Source of the DNA: Bifidobacterium sp. ESL0690
GTDB lineage: Bacteria > Actinomycetota > Actinomycetes > Actinomycetales > Bifidobacteriaceae
Length of the DNA stretch: 64,000 nucleotides
Reading direction: 5' to 3'
Assembly (NCBI RefSeq): GCF_029392315.1
Contig: NZ_CP113939.1
Location: forward strand, 744,001-808,000
The stretch's first letter is position 1; every line of letters begins with the position of its first letter. Positions 10,379 through 19,206 of this stretch are shown piece after piece. The translations under genes and the position numbers were made by a program. The notes beneath the pieces were generated by a model, which saw nothing but the letters and a program-made list of their open reading frames with translations, was not told where the DNA came from and searched no databases.

Positions 10379-11119
10379 TCAGCGAGATCCCCAGCCGCCG
10401 TCAACCTTGATTGCCTGACCGGTGATGAAATTGGATTCCTCGGACACGAAGAATTCCACCATATAAGCGATTTCCTCAGGCTTGCCCAACCGGCCCGCCG
10501 GAGTAGCCTCTGTGAATTTCTTGGTCATTTCAGGGGAATTGTTGGCCAAAATCGGCGTCTTAATAATTCCTGGAGAGACCACATTGATCTGGATGTTGTT
10601 GGGAGCGTAGGTCATGGCGACCTGACGGGACATGGCAATGACGCCGCCCTTTGACGCAGAATAGCTTGGCAGACCTTCCAAGCCGACATGCGCAGCTTCC
10701 GAAGCGATGTTGACAATCTTGCCCGAACCGTTCTTCAGGAATTCGGGAATCACCGTTTTCATGCCGAGCATCGTTCCCTTGAGATTGATATTGATGATTC
10801 TATCCCAATCCGATTCTTTCAGATCAACGATTTCCACGGCTTCGGAAGTTCCGGCGTCATTGCAAAGCGCGTCAATTCTTCCGAACTCGGAAAGAACCTT
10901 GGCCTTGGCAGCATCCCAGTCACTTGCTTTCGATACATCCAAATTCACGGCAAGCGCGGTTCCGCCTGCATCCTCTATGGCCTTGGCGGTTTTCTCAGCG
11001 TTCTTGATATCGGCGCAAACGACTTTGGACTCATTACGTCCGAATTCCTTTGCGATTGCTTCTCCGATTCCGGAACCGGCTCCGGTTACGATAACGACTT
11101 TGTCTTTGAGACTTGACAT
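10379..11119 (-). CDS. Short-chain dehydrogenase/reductase (SDR)
   Basis: 246 residues from the ATG at 11119, which has AAGGGGG upstream; an in-frame ATG eight codons earlier lacks one. NAD(P)H-dependent classical SDR with TGAGSGIG (cofactor loop, about 12-19), CNDAG (variant of NNAG), catalytic Ser in NIASEAA, and Tyr-x3-Lys in YSASKGG. The C-terminal KVDGGW motif is typical of the FabG/acetoin or glucose dehydrogenase-like subgroup. Asp at the end of strand 2 (VCADIK) suggests NAD rather than NADP. The substrate is unknown. A near-perfect TGTGA-N6-TCACA palindrome lies 52 bp upstream of its start, suggesting control by a CRP/FNR-type factor. Confidence 0.88.
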   Translation of the reverse strand: MSSLKDKVVIVTGAGSGIGEAIAKEFGRNESKVVCADIKNAEKTAKAIEDAGGTALAVNLDVSKASDWDAAKAKVLSEFGRIDALCNDAGTSEAVEIVDLKESDWDRIININLKGTMLGMKTVIPEFLKNGSGKIVNIASEAAHVGLEGLPSYSASKGGVIAMSRQVAMTYAPNNIQINVVSPGIIKTPILANNSPEMTKKFTEATPAGRLGKPEEIAYMVEFFVSEESNFITGQAIKVDGGWGSR

Positions 11120-11170
11120 TGATACCCCCTTGGTTAGTGTCACAAATCAGAGTAAAAGAAGGTTGAGACT

Positions 11171-11190
11171 TTTGTGACCTATATCACAAA
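11171..11190. promoter_or_regulatory. CRP/FNR-like operator
   Basis: TTTGTGA-cctata-TCACAAA is a perfect 7-bp inverted repeat matching the TGTGA-N6-TCACA consensus. It lies between the divergent SDR and UvrA-like genes. Further half-sites (TCACAAAT near 11138, TGTGATG near 11199) flank it. Confidence 0.55.
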
Positions 11191-11307
11191 TTTATGTACT
11201 GTGATGAAAGTTGCTTTTATTGACTAATTTGACTCTGGGGAATAACTGGAAAAGCATGCGGCAGGGGCAGGCGTTACAGTTGGCATCATGACTTTGGAAG
11301 GTTTGGC

Positions 11308-14013
11308 ATGACAGCATCACGATACAAGGTTTCGGAACACGGTGATGAAATTTCGAATGAAGATAGCCGTCAAGTTTCTGTACCGCAGGCCATCGAGGTG
11401 CGAGGCGCTCGCGTCCACAACCTGCAGGATATCGACGTCGCGATTCCGCTGAACGAGCTCGTCGGCATCGCTGGGGTCTCAGGTTCCGGCAAATCGTCGC
11501 TTGCTCTTGGAGTGCTATACGCCGAAGGTTCGAGACGCTATCTTGACGCACTTTCGACCTATACCCGCCGCCGGATGACGCAGGCCGAGAAGCCGCAGGT
11601 TGATTCGGTACGGTTCATTCCGCCGGCTTTGGCACTGCGGCAACGGCCGGGTGTCGGCGGTATGCGTTCGACATTCGGCACTTCTACCGAAACCCTGAAC
11701 GTACTGAGGCTGATGTTTTCGCGCTTGGCTTCGCACCGCTGCCCGAATGGCCATTACCAGGAACCGACGCTCGATGTCGCCGCCGAGATTCCCATTCATT
11801 GCGCGGTTTGCGGTGCTCTCGTCGAGCCGCCCAGCGCTGAGCAGATGGCGTTCAATTCCACCGGTGCCTGTCCGACCTGCCAGGGGACCGGAACCATTCA
11901 CGAAGTCAACGATGCTGCGCTTGTTCCCGACGAAAACCTCACTATCGATGAAGGTGCCGTTGTACCGTGGCGCACGTTCGGCTTCAACGTCCAACCTGAT
12001 ATCGTTCGCGAATTTGGCGTGCGCACCGATGTGCCGTTCAAGGACCTGACTGACAAGGAACGTGACATCGTCTTTAACGGGCCGGAGGAGAAGAAGCCCA
12101 TCACTATCACTTCGGTCAAAGGTGTACACCATCTCGGTTTCACGTTCCGCAACGCCAGGCTGACGGTGACCAAAGAACTTGATCGAGCCAATGACGAGAA
12201 ACGGCTGGCGAAGGTTTCGAAGTTCCTGGTCGAGCGGACCTGCCCGGATTGTGGAGGATCTCGTCTCAATGAGGCCGCGCGTGCTCCGAAAATCGGCGAA
12301 TACAATCTGGCCCAGGTCACGGCGTGGCCGTTGCGCAAGGTGCTTTCCTGGGCGAAAACGGTTCCGGATTCGTTGCCGCAGGATATGCGGCAGATGGCCG
12401 ATAGCCTGGTTGAAACTTTGGAGGATATGGGCCGCAGACTCATACAGCTTGGATTGGGTTATTTAACGCTTGACCGCGCCAGCTCGACGCTTTCCACCGG
12501 CGAGCGGCAGCGTGCCCAGCTTTCGCGTGCGGTGCGCAACGAGACCACGGGTGTGCTGTACGTGCTCGACGAGCCTTCCACTGGCTTGCATCCGGCGAAT
12601 ATCGAAGGACTCATCGGCGTGATGCGGGATTTGTTGGCGTCCGGCAATTCGGTGGTGTTCGTCGATCACGACGTCCACGTGCTCAACGCCGCGGACTACT
12701 TCATTGAGATGGGCCCGGGCGCGGGCAGTCGAGGTGGTCGTATTCTTGCGCAAGGCTCGCCAGAAGAGATACTACGTAATCCGAAGTCACGTATCGCCGG
12801 ATTCCTTGACGGGTCGCAGCCCGTGGTGGTCCGCAAGCGTCTTGCGTTGCCGCGGGTTTCGGAAAACGCCTGGATTGGCATGCAGACCGAGGCCATTCAT
12901 ACTGTGCATCCGTTGGATGTTGCTATTCCGCGCGGACGGATGACTGCTGTCACTGGCGTCTCTGGTTCCGGCAAGACTACGATGGTCTTGGAATCCCTGA
13001 TTCCGGCGCTGCAGGCTCAGGAGAACCACACGCCGCTGCCGTCCCATGTTCGCTCGCTCGATGCTGCTGGTATCACGCGTGTGCGTCTCGTCGATTCCAC
13101 GCCAATCGGCATCAACGTCCGTTCGACGGTTGCCACCTACACCGGCATTATGGATATGCTACGCAAGGCTTTTGCATCTACAACGTCTGCCAAGAAACGC
13201 AAGCTGAAGGTCTCGGCATTTTCGTACAACACCGGTTCGTTGCGTTGCCCGCAGTGCGATGGCACTGGCCAGATCAGCCTCGATATTCAGTTCCTGCCTG
13301 ATGTCACCATCACCTGCCCGACATGCGAGGGCCGCCGTTATCGTCCCGAAGTCAACGATGTGCGGCTAGCAACGCCAACTCACCCGCAAGGGTTAACGCT
13401 TCCCGAAGTGCTCGATTTGGAAGTTGATGATGCTCTCGATGTCTTCGCTCTTGATGACGATTTCGGCTCGGCTTCCGGTTCATCGTCACGTGGTGCTGCC
13501 AAACAAAATCGAAGCAACGCTCCTTTGAACGTTTCGGATGCCAGTGACACATTGGATGCTACCGATTCCGGCGATATGATTACCTCCGCTCTGCTCCGGC
13601 GCATCCACAAAGCGCTCGAAACGCTTCACGATCTCGGCCTCGGCTACCTCACCTTGGGTGAGGACACCCCGAACCTTTCCGGTGGCGAAGCCCAGCGTCT
13701 TAAGCTTTCCAACGAACTCGGGAAGCGGCAAAACACTTCACTTTTCGTTCTCGATGAGCCGACAACAGGTCTGCACCCGCTAGACGTGCGCACGCTGATT
13801 GAGGTTTTGCAGCGTCTTATTAAAGGCGGCGCCACAGTGGTTTTCATCGAACATGACCTCGATATGATCGCCAACGCCGACTACGTCATCGACATGGGTC
13901 CTGGCGGCGGTGAGGAAGGTGGCACAGTCGTTGCCACTGGTACCCCGAACGAGGTCGCCAACAACCCAGCCAGCATCACCGGACGCTATTTAGCTAAACA
14001 CATGACTAACTGA
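11308..14013 (+). CDS. UvrA-like ABC ATPase (UvrA2 type)
   Basis: 901 residues; ATG preceded by GGAAGG. A paralogue of the excision-repair damage sensor UvrA. Two ATPase modules: GVSGSGKSS (near 56) with STGERQRAQLS and VLDEPSTGLHP, then GVSGSGKTT (near 550) with LSGGEAQRLKLS and VLDEPTTGLHP. Zinc modules are present (CPDCGG; CPQCDGTG with CPTCEGRRY). The opening GVRVHNLQ-type segment and the shorter length relative to UvrA (about 950) fit the UvrA2 branch, which tends to lose UvrB contacts and is linked to drug or damage tolerance. A Ser/Asp/Asn-rich insertion of about 40 residues (around 717-755) precedes the second signature. A possible promoter lies at 11220-11248 (TTGACT, 17 nt, TAACTG). 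Confidence 0.88.
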   Translation: MTASRYKVSEHGDEISNEDSRQVSVPQAIEVRGARVHNLQDIDVAIPLNELVGIAGVSGSGKSSLALGVLYAEGSRRYLDALSTYTRRRMTQAEKPQVDSVRFIPPALALRQRPGVGGMRSTFGTSTETLNVLRLMFSRLASHRCPNGHYQEPTLDVAAEIPIHCAVCGALVEPPSAEQMAFNSTGACPTCQGTGTIHEVNDAALVPDENLTIDEGAVVPWRTFGFNVQPDIVREFGVRTDVPFKDLTDKERDIVFNGPEEKKPITITSVKGVHHLGFTFRNARLTVTKELDRANDEKRLAKVSKFLVERTCPDCGGSRLNEAARAPKIGEYNLAQVTAWPLRKVLSWAKTVPDSLPQDMRQMADSLVETLEDMGRRLIQLGLGYLTLDRASSTLSTGERQRAQLSRAVRNETTGVLYVLDEPSTGLHPANIEGLIGVMRDLLASGNSVVFVDHDVHVLNAADYFIEMGPGAGSRGGRILAQGSPEEILRNPKSRIAGFLDGSQPVVVRKRLALPRVSENAWIGMQTEAIHTVHPLDVAIPRGRMTAVTGVSGSGKTTMVLESLIPALQAQENHTPLPSHVRSLDAAGITRVRLVDSTPIGINVRSTVATYTGIMDMLRKAFASTTSAKKRKLKVSAFSYNTGSLRCPQCDGTGQISLDIQFLPDVTITCPTCEGRRYRPEVNDVRLATPTHPQGLTLPEVLDLEVDDALDVFALDDDFGSASGSSSRGAAKQNRSNAPLNVSDASDTLDATDSGDMITSALLRRIHKALETLHDLGLGYLTLGEDTPNLSGGEAQRLKLSNELGKRQNTSLFVLDEPTTGLHPLDVRTLIEVLQRLIKGGATVVFIEHDLDMIANADYVIDMGPGGGEEGGTVVATGTPNEVANNPASITGRYLAKHMTN

Positions 14014-14083
14014 AACAGCTGCAATGGCTGCTATGAACAGATGCTCAGAACTGTTGTGATGTTGCAGATTTGAGCACGAAAAA

Positions 14084-14116
14084 GCGGTGTGGGTAGCTGT
14101 TTCTTATCCACACCGC
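14084..14116 (+). terminator. Intergenic hairpin terminator
   Basis: Perfect 9-bp stem (14084-14092 with 14108-14116), A-rich before; lies between convergent UvrA-like and msrAB genes. Confidence 0.65.
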
Positions 14117-14183
14117 CATACTCAAACCGAAACTTTAGTCGCATTCACTTTTGGTTTCGGTTCAGGTCTGCTTCAACCTCAGC

Positions 14184-15173
14184 TCACTGAGCGTCATCAA
14201 GCAACTTCACATACTTGCCGTACCCTTGCGCCTCCATCTGATCGCGCGGCACGAAGCGCAGCGAGGCTGAGTTCATGCAGTAACGCAACCCTCCGCGGTC
14301 CTTCGGTCCGTCATCGAAGACGTGCCCCAGATGAATCTGCGAGTCGGCGGTGCGGATCTCGATGCGCGGACGTCCGGGAATCTTGATGTCGCGGTGCTCC
14401 GTCAAAGCGGACGAATCGATTGGCTTGGAGAACGCTGGCCAGCCGCAGCCGGCGTCGAATTTGTCGGTGGAGAGGAACAGCGGTTCGCCGCTCACGACAT
14501 CCACGTAAATGCCCGGCTCGAAATTCTGGTCGTACTTGTTGGTAAACGGAGCCTCGGTCGCTGCCTCCTGCGTTACCGCGTACTGCTCCGGGTCGAGGTC
14601 CCAGACGCGCTCGATATAGCGCTGCCGCTTGCCGACGTTCAGTAGCTTGGCCACCGGGATGTGGCAGTATCCGCCCGGGTTCTTGTCAAGATAATCCTGA
14701 TGATAGGTCTCGGCGGGGTAGAAGTTGCGCAGCGGCTCCACGATCACCGCAGGTTCACGCCCCTCGCGCGTGGCAAGCTCATGCAAAGCCTTCTCGTATA
14801 TGGCTTTCTGCACCTCGTCGAGGCAGAACATTGCAGTGCGGTATTGTCGTCCCGTGTCGTTGCCCTGTCGGTCGACGGAGAACGGATCGATGACGTCCAG
14901 AAACAGCAGTGTCAGTGTCCGCAAGGTTACGCGGGACGGATTATAGCTGACGCGCACGGTTTCCGCCGCGTCCGTTATCCCGCTGCAAACTTCTTCATAC
15001 GATGGGTTCTCCTTGCGAGATTGCGCATAGCCGACCTGCGTGTCGGTGACCCCGTCGACGCCCTGAAAATACCGTTCGACGCCCCAGAAGCATCCGCCGG
15101 CAAAGTAAGCGGTCTGGGTTTCGGTCTTAGCGTTGGTAGAAAGGTTGTGGTCAGTCTTATTCATCAATGTCAT
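14184..15173 (-). CDS. msrAB: Bifunctional methionine sulfoxide reductase A/B
   Basis: 329 residues, repairing both S- and R-methionine sulfoxides in oxidised proteins using thioredoxin. The MsrA domain comes first (about residues 20-180) with the catalytic [10 protein letters not shown]. The MsrB domain follows (about 200-325) with [11 protein letters not shown] and the catalytic [11 protein letters not shown]. The CxxC zinc pair usual near the start of MsrB is replaced ([13 protein letters not shown]), so the MsrB half is of the zinc-free type. The start at 15173 has AAGGAA upstream. It stands alone, between a terminator and the esterase gene, consistent with a stress-repair gene. Confidence 0.95.
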   Translation of the reverse strand: MTLMNKTDHNLSTNAKTETQTAYFAGGCFWGVERYFQGVDGVTDTQVGYAQSRKENPSYEEVCSGITDAAETVRVSYNPSRVTLRTLTLLFLDVIDPFSVDRQGNDTGRQYRTAMFCLDEVQKAIYEKALHELATREGREPAVIVEPLRNFYPAETYHQDYLDKNPGGYCHIPVAKLLNVGKRQRYIERVWDLDPEQYAVTQEAATEAPFTNKYDQNFEPGIYVDVVSGEPLFLSTDKFDAGCGWPAFSKPIDSSALTEHRDIKIPGRPRIEIRTADSQIHLGHVFDDGPKDRGGLRYCMNSASLRFVPRDQMEAQGYGKYVKLLDDAQ

Positions 15174-15337
15174 CCTCGTTTCCTTCAGTGGTTATATCGT
15201 CGGTATGACACATAATCTACCGTTCGCGTGCGCAAGATTGAAGAACATACGCGGCAGGCGTAGCAACGTCAATCCGTCACTACGCCTGATTTGTAATGCA
15301 TGTTGTCAAGGGGCAGCAAGCCGAGAATGAAAAGCTT

Positions 15338-16351
15338 TTACACCCTTGTGCTCAGCCAATCAAGCACGATGTTGATGGCTTTGGTCGAGCGAAATCCCCG
15401 GAACGCGTGGCAGGCGTTGTCGAGTTTGATGAAGGTCACGTCCTTGCCGAGCGCCTTCATGGTCTCGTAGAGACGGCAGCTTTGGTTGAACGGGACGAGT
15501 TGATCGCGCCCTCCGTGCATGATGAGTGTCGGCGGGGTCGGACGGTCCGCCGATAGATACGACATCGGCGAGGCTTCGCGGTTCCGTTCGGGGTTTTGCA
15601 AAACGTCGACATGGCCGATTTCGAATCCCTCGGGGCTGTCGGCATCCGAATGGTTCTGGGAACTCGGATAGTAATTCATCTTCGCGAAATCCGTCGGGCC
15701 ATACCAATCGACGATGGCCTTTACCTCGGCGCTGGTGCCTTGGTGTTCGTCGGTATCCGGTTCGTGGTCACCGGTGAAACCGGCCATCAGCACGGTGTGA
15801 CCGCCTGATGAATCTCCCCAAAGCGCTATGCGTTCGTCATTGGCGTGGAAGCGCTTGGCGTTCTTGCGGATGAAACGCACCGCGGTCTTGCAATCCTGCA
15901 TCTGGGCCGGGAAGGGGGCGATGTCGCTTTGGCGGTATTTCAACGTTGCCACCACATAGCCCTGTTCGGCGATACGCACGCAGAAATTCGAATATTTCAG
16001 AACGTCCTGCTCGTGGAAGGCGGATCCGCGAACAAAAACGATGACAGGCCAGCCGCCATCAGGCAGTTTTGCCTCGGGATTGTTGTCGAACCCGGGTTCG
16101 AACACCCAGAGTGGCAGATCGATGCTGGATCCGTCCGCAAGTGTGCGGGTCGCGTAGGTCATCTGCTGGATGTCAACCTCGTAGCCGAAATCGTCCTCAT
16201 CGAGGTCCGAGATCACTTGGCACCCTTCGGGACATTCGTCGGTGTGGTTGAAATAGCCGTCTTTCACGGCAAACGTCGGTAATGGCGTCAACGGCGAGCT
16301 TGAGGCGGGTGCGACAAGCTTGTCGACATCAATGGTTGTTGGATTGTTCAT
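15338..16351 (-). CDS. Alpha/beta-hydrolase (esterase/lipase-like)
   Basis: 337 residues, cytosolic (no signal peptide). The oxyanion segment FVRGSAFHEQD replaces the HGGG of hormone-sensitive-lipase-like esterases. The nucleophile elbow is WGDSSGGHT (Ser near 173), an acid is likely in the HGGRDQLVPF loop, and the His is in NACHAFRGF near the end. It is the last gene of an AraC-MFS-esterase set on one strand. I infer that the MFS protein imports an esterified sugar or glycoside and this enzyme deacylates it; the substrate cannot be read from sequence. Confidence 0.85.
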   Translation of the reverse strand: MNNPTTIDVDKLVAPASSSPLTPLPTFAVKDGYFNHTDECPEGCQVISDLDEDDFGYEVDIQQMTYATRTLADGSSIDLPLWVFEPGFDNNPEAKLPDGGWPVIVFVRGSAFHEQDVLKYSNFCVRIAEQGYVVATLKYRQSDIAPFPAQMQDCKTAVRFIRKNAKRFHANDERIALWGDSSGGHTVLMAGFTGDHEPDTDEHQGTSAEVKAIVDWYGPTDFAKMNYYPSSQNHSDADSPEGFEIGHVDVLQNPERNREASPMSYLSADRPTPPTLIMHGGRDQLVPFNQSCRLYETMKALGKDVTFIKLDNACHAFRGFRSTKAINIVLDWLSTRV

Positions 16352-16449
16352 ATTAACTTCTTTGTCTTTCTATTCGGATAATTCCGATAATTTTGATAAT
16401 AATAAATTTTGCTGGCCGACGGCGTTAAGGAACATCGCCGGCCTGTCGA

Positions 16450-17700
16450 TTACTTGGCGGCTTGCACTTCCTTCGTTTCGTTTTTGCGGTCGGCCATGTT
16501 GAACACCACGATCATGATGATGCAGACAACCATGAGGATCGCGGCCTCATTGAAAGACTTCTGCGTGCTGGTGATCCCTGTGATGGCACCGATTCCGGCG
16601 AAAACATAGGACGGGAGGAACGCGCCGATATTGTTGCCGAAGAATGCATAGGAAGTCGCCTGTGCAGAAAGCGTGGCGTCGGTGTGTTCGTTGACTAGGA
16701 AGTTCACATACGGCATGAACCAGCAGAATCCGAGGCCGAGTAGAACAGCGGCGACATACCAAAGCGCCAGCGAACCCGTATTTGCCCAAAGCACGAACGC
16801 TACGGCCTGCATGGCGATGGCGACGATGCCGATATGCATGCCGAGGAAGCGCTTCGCATAGCCGAAGACCAGACCTCCGAGGAAGGAGGACACTGAGACT
16901 ACGGTTATGACGGTGGCCGCCTGCACTGCGGTGATGGTCTTGGTCTCTTCGGCAGCCAGAGAAAGATTGACGCTGTAATAGCCGTAAGCGGTCGCGAATA
17001 CGATTTGCAGGATCATGCCGAAATAGGCCGAAAGGGGCATCTTGCGCTTGGGCTGTGAAGTGTCCTTGCTGCCTTTGTGGATACGACCGATTTCGTTGAC
17101 GCTGTTGGGAATGAACAGCCAGACCAGGATGGCCACCACAAGGGCGATGAAATAGACGTAGTAGAAATAGTGCCAGTTCACCGTCATGATTCCGGCGATG
17201 GCCGAAGAGAAGATCGCCGCTCCAAGGCCGACCATCGCGGATTGCACGCCCATCATGGTGTCGGCTTCATGACCTTTGAAGCAATCGACGATTAGAGACG
17301 CCGCCAGGGGCTGGATGAGCCCTACACCGAAGCCGCAGAGCACACGGACAGCCGTCTTCAGTGTCAGATCGGGGATGAACATCGGCAAAAACCCGCCGAG
17401 GAAGCACAGCAAGGTGCCTGCCAGACAGATGTTTTTCTTGCCGACGCGCGCCGCCAGGTAGCCGCCGACCAAGGTCGCTACGATGCCGCCGATTACCGGG
17501 ATATTGACGAATCCCTGCAATTGCATGGTTGAGGCGTGCGGATAGTCCTGTTTGAGACTGGAGACCACGGACATGGTCACGCTCACGCTGCAAAGAATCA
17601 GCGAAAGCGCCAGTATGGCGGTTTTCAGTAAGGTTCGTTTTGCTCCGGATTGGGGCAGTCCGGCAATGGCGTCGGACGATGAGTCAACAAATTCGTTCAT
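16450..17700 (-). CDS. MFS transporter
   Basis: 416 residues with twelve hydrophobic segments and an AGACS-like MFS signature after segment 2 (YLAARVGKKNICLAG). SD AGAGGAG precedes the start. Single-copy MFS symporters of this type move sugars, aromatic acids or drugs. Because it sits between an AraC regulator and an esterase on the same strand, uptake of a dietary or plant-derived ester or glycoside is the best inference. A 98-bp gap separates it from the esterase, so both are likely on one transcript. Confidence 0.88.
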   Translation of the reverse strand: MNEFVDSSSDAIAGLPQSGAKRTLLKTAILALSLILCSVSVTMSVVSSLKQDYPHASTMQLQGFVNIPVIGGIVATLVGGYLAARVGKKNICLAGTLLCFLGGFLPMFIPDLTLKTAVRVLCGFGVGLIQPLAASLIVDCFKGHEADTMMGVQSAMVGLGAAIFSSAIAGIMTVNWHYFYYVYFIALVVAILVWLFIPNSVNEIGRIHKGSKDTSQPKRKMPLSAYFGMILQIVFATAYGYYSVNLSLAAEETKTITAVQAATVITVVSVSSFLGGLVFGYAKRFLGMHIGIVAIAMQAVAFVLWANTGSLALWYVAAVLLGLGFCWFMPYVNFLVNEHTDATLSAQATSYAFFGNNIGAFLPSYVFAGIGAITGITSTQKSFNEAAILMVVCIIMIVVFNMADRKNETKEVQAAK

Positions 17701-17902
17701 GATGCTCCTCTTTTTGCTTTGGCAGCTATGCCAAGGTTTCTATATTTCAAGAAGCTCGACGCTGAGAATGAATGCCCCCCGTTGAGCCTCTTGTAAATGA
17801 GCCTATATGATAATTTTTGTCTTTCGAAGGTCAGATTTTGACAGTGACGGACATTTTTTAATAGATTATTTGTGAATTGCTATATGGTTTTTGGCAGAAG
17901 CG

Positions 17903-18826
17903 TCACGGTTTCATTCGATTCTGCTGGCGGAATTGCGTAGGGGAAACACGGTATCGTTTCTGGATTGTTCGTACCAAGGATTTTGCTGAAAGGCCATTGT
18001 TCGCGGCTATGGTTTCTATCGTGTCATCGGTCATCAGCAGCTCATCGGTGCAATGCCGCAGACGGATGCCGGTGAGATATTGCTTGGGTCCCATGCCGGC
18101 ATGTTCGCTGAAGAAACGGGAGAAATATTCTGGACTATACCCGAATTCCTCGGCCACTTCGGCAATCGATAACGTGCTGGAGTAATGGCGTTCCATGAAG
18201 TTGACAATCGGTTTGATATTGTCGTCAACGTTATCGGCCTGTTCAAGACGTTCTGATTCGTTTTCCACGGAATATGTCGAATAGATATGGCCGAGAAGTG
18301 TGAACAGGGTTCGGTTGACGTTGACCAGACGCAGGTCGGAATTCGTGTCATCCATTGCTTTGATCAGTTCTTCGCACAATTTGGTCATGGTTTCGTCCGG
18401 GTAATCCGTTCCCTCGCCGATCGGGGTACATTGCATGATTCGTGTGTTGCAGAGATTGGGGCTCATCGCGTCAAGTCTCTGGTCGTCAAAAGTCACCGAA
18501 AGTACGCTCTGGCTGTTCGCGTGCGGAACGGGATGGATGGCATGGAAGGCATCAGGACTTACCAGGCAGCACTGGCCATCGGTGATGCGCGTGGAGTACC
18601 CGTCGATGAGCATTTGCACGCAGCCGTGTTTTGCAAAGAGGAATTCTGGGCCGCGGTGCCAGTGTAGGGGCACGTCCTGCGCGGGCATTTCTTCGTGAAG
18701 TTGGATAATTGCTGGATAGGCGGTGGGAAATCCTAGATTCTGCCGGTTGTTCTGCTCCAGCGTCGGTGCGTAATCGAGGTCCTCGGAGATGTGAAATGTC
18801 GAGGATTGTGCCGCAAGTCGAACCAT
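17903..18826 (-). CDS. AraC-family transcriptional regulator
   Basis: 307 residues from ATG 18826. The frame stays open for 90 more codons, but those are Lys/Cys/His-rich and unlike a regulator. The N-terminal half is cupin-like (PLHWHRGPEFLFAKHG near 55-70), likely to bind a sugar or aromatic ligand. The C-terminal part has two helix-turn-helix motifs of the AraC class (LSIAEVAEEFGYSPEYFSRFF; IETIAANNGLSAKSLVRTIQ) followed by VSPTQFR. No good Shine-Dalgarno is visible; TAATAT lies 8 nt before the ATG, so leaderless initiation is possible. It should control the MFS/esterase genes 200 bp downstream. Confidence 0.88.
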   Translation of the reverse strand: MVRLAAQSSTFHISEDLDYAPTLEQNNRQNLGFPTAYPAIIQLHEEMPAQDVPLHWHRGPEFLFAKHGCVQMLIDGYSTRITDGQCCLVSPDAFHAIHPVPHANSQSVLSVTFDDQRLDAMSPNLCNTRIMQCTPIGEGTDYPDETMTKLCEELIKAMDDTNSDLRLVNVNRTLFTLLGHIYSTYSVENESERLEQADNVDDNIKPIVNFMERHYSSTLSIAEVAEEFGYSPEYFSRFFSEHAGMGPKQYLTGIRLRHCTDELLMTDDTIETIAANNGLSAKSLVRTIQKRYRVSPTQFRQQNRMKP

Positions 18827-19206
18827 GCTTCGCCATATTAGTCTTTCAGTTAATGAATGGCTAGTTGTCTGGCATTGGAGTGAATGAATGGATACGAAGG
18901 GGCACTTATGTATTGCGGGTGCAGTGTGCGGGCACGTTGCCGCTAGGAAGTTGCCACTACGGTTGAGGTGTTGAGATTTTAAGGTATCTCGTGTTTTCGT
19001 TCCTTTTTGTGTCCGCTTGCTGCGTTCCTTGTAAACGAAACAGCATTTCACTGGATTTTGAAAAGGAGTAGAATAGAAGTTTGCGGTCTTTGACATTTGG
19101 CGATGATATCGAACGTCATATTTGATGATGATATTTGATGATATCGAGACCGGCGATAATTTGGGATTGAATCGGCTGCGATAGGCCGTGAAAAGAGGAA
19201 CGCGAT
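18827..19206. other. Divergent intergenic region with short direct repeats
   Basis: 380 bp between the AraC and SNF2 genes. No gene supported. It contains two exact copies of GATGATATCGA (19102-19112 and 19137-19147) and a doubled TTTGATGAT between them, possibly operator or slippage-derived. The SNF2 SD (AGAGGAA) is at 19193-19199. Confidence 0.4.
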
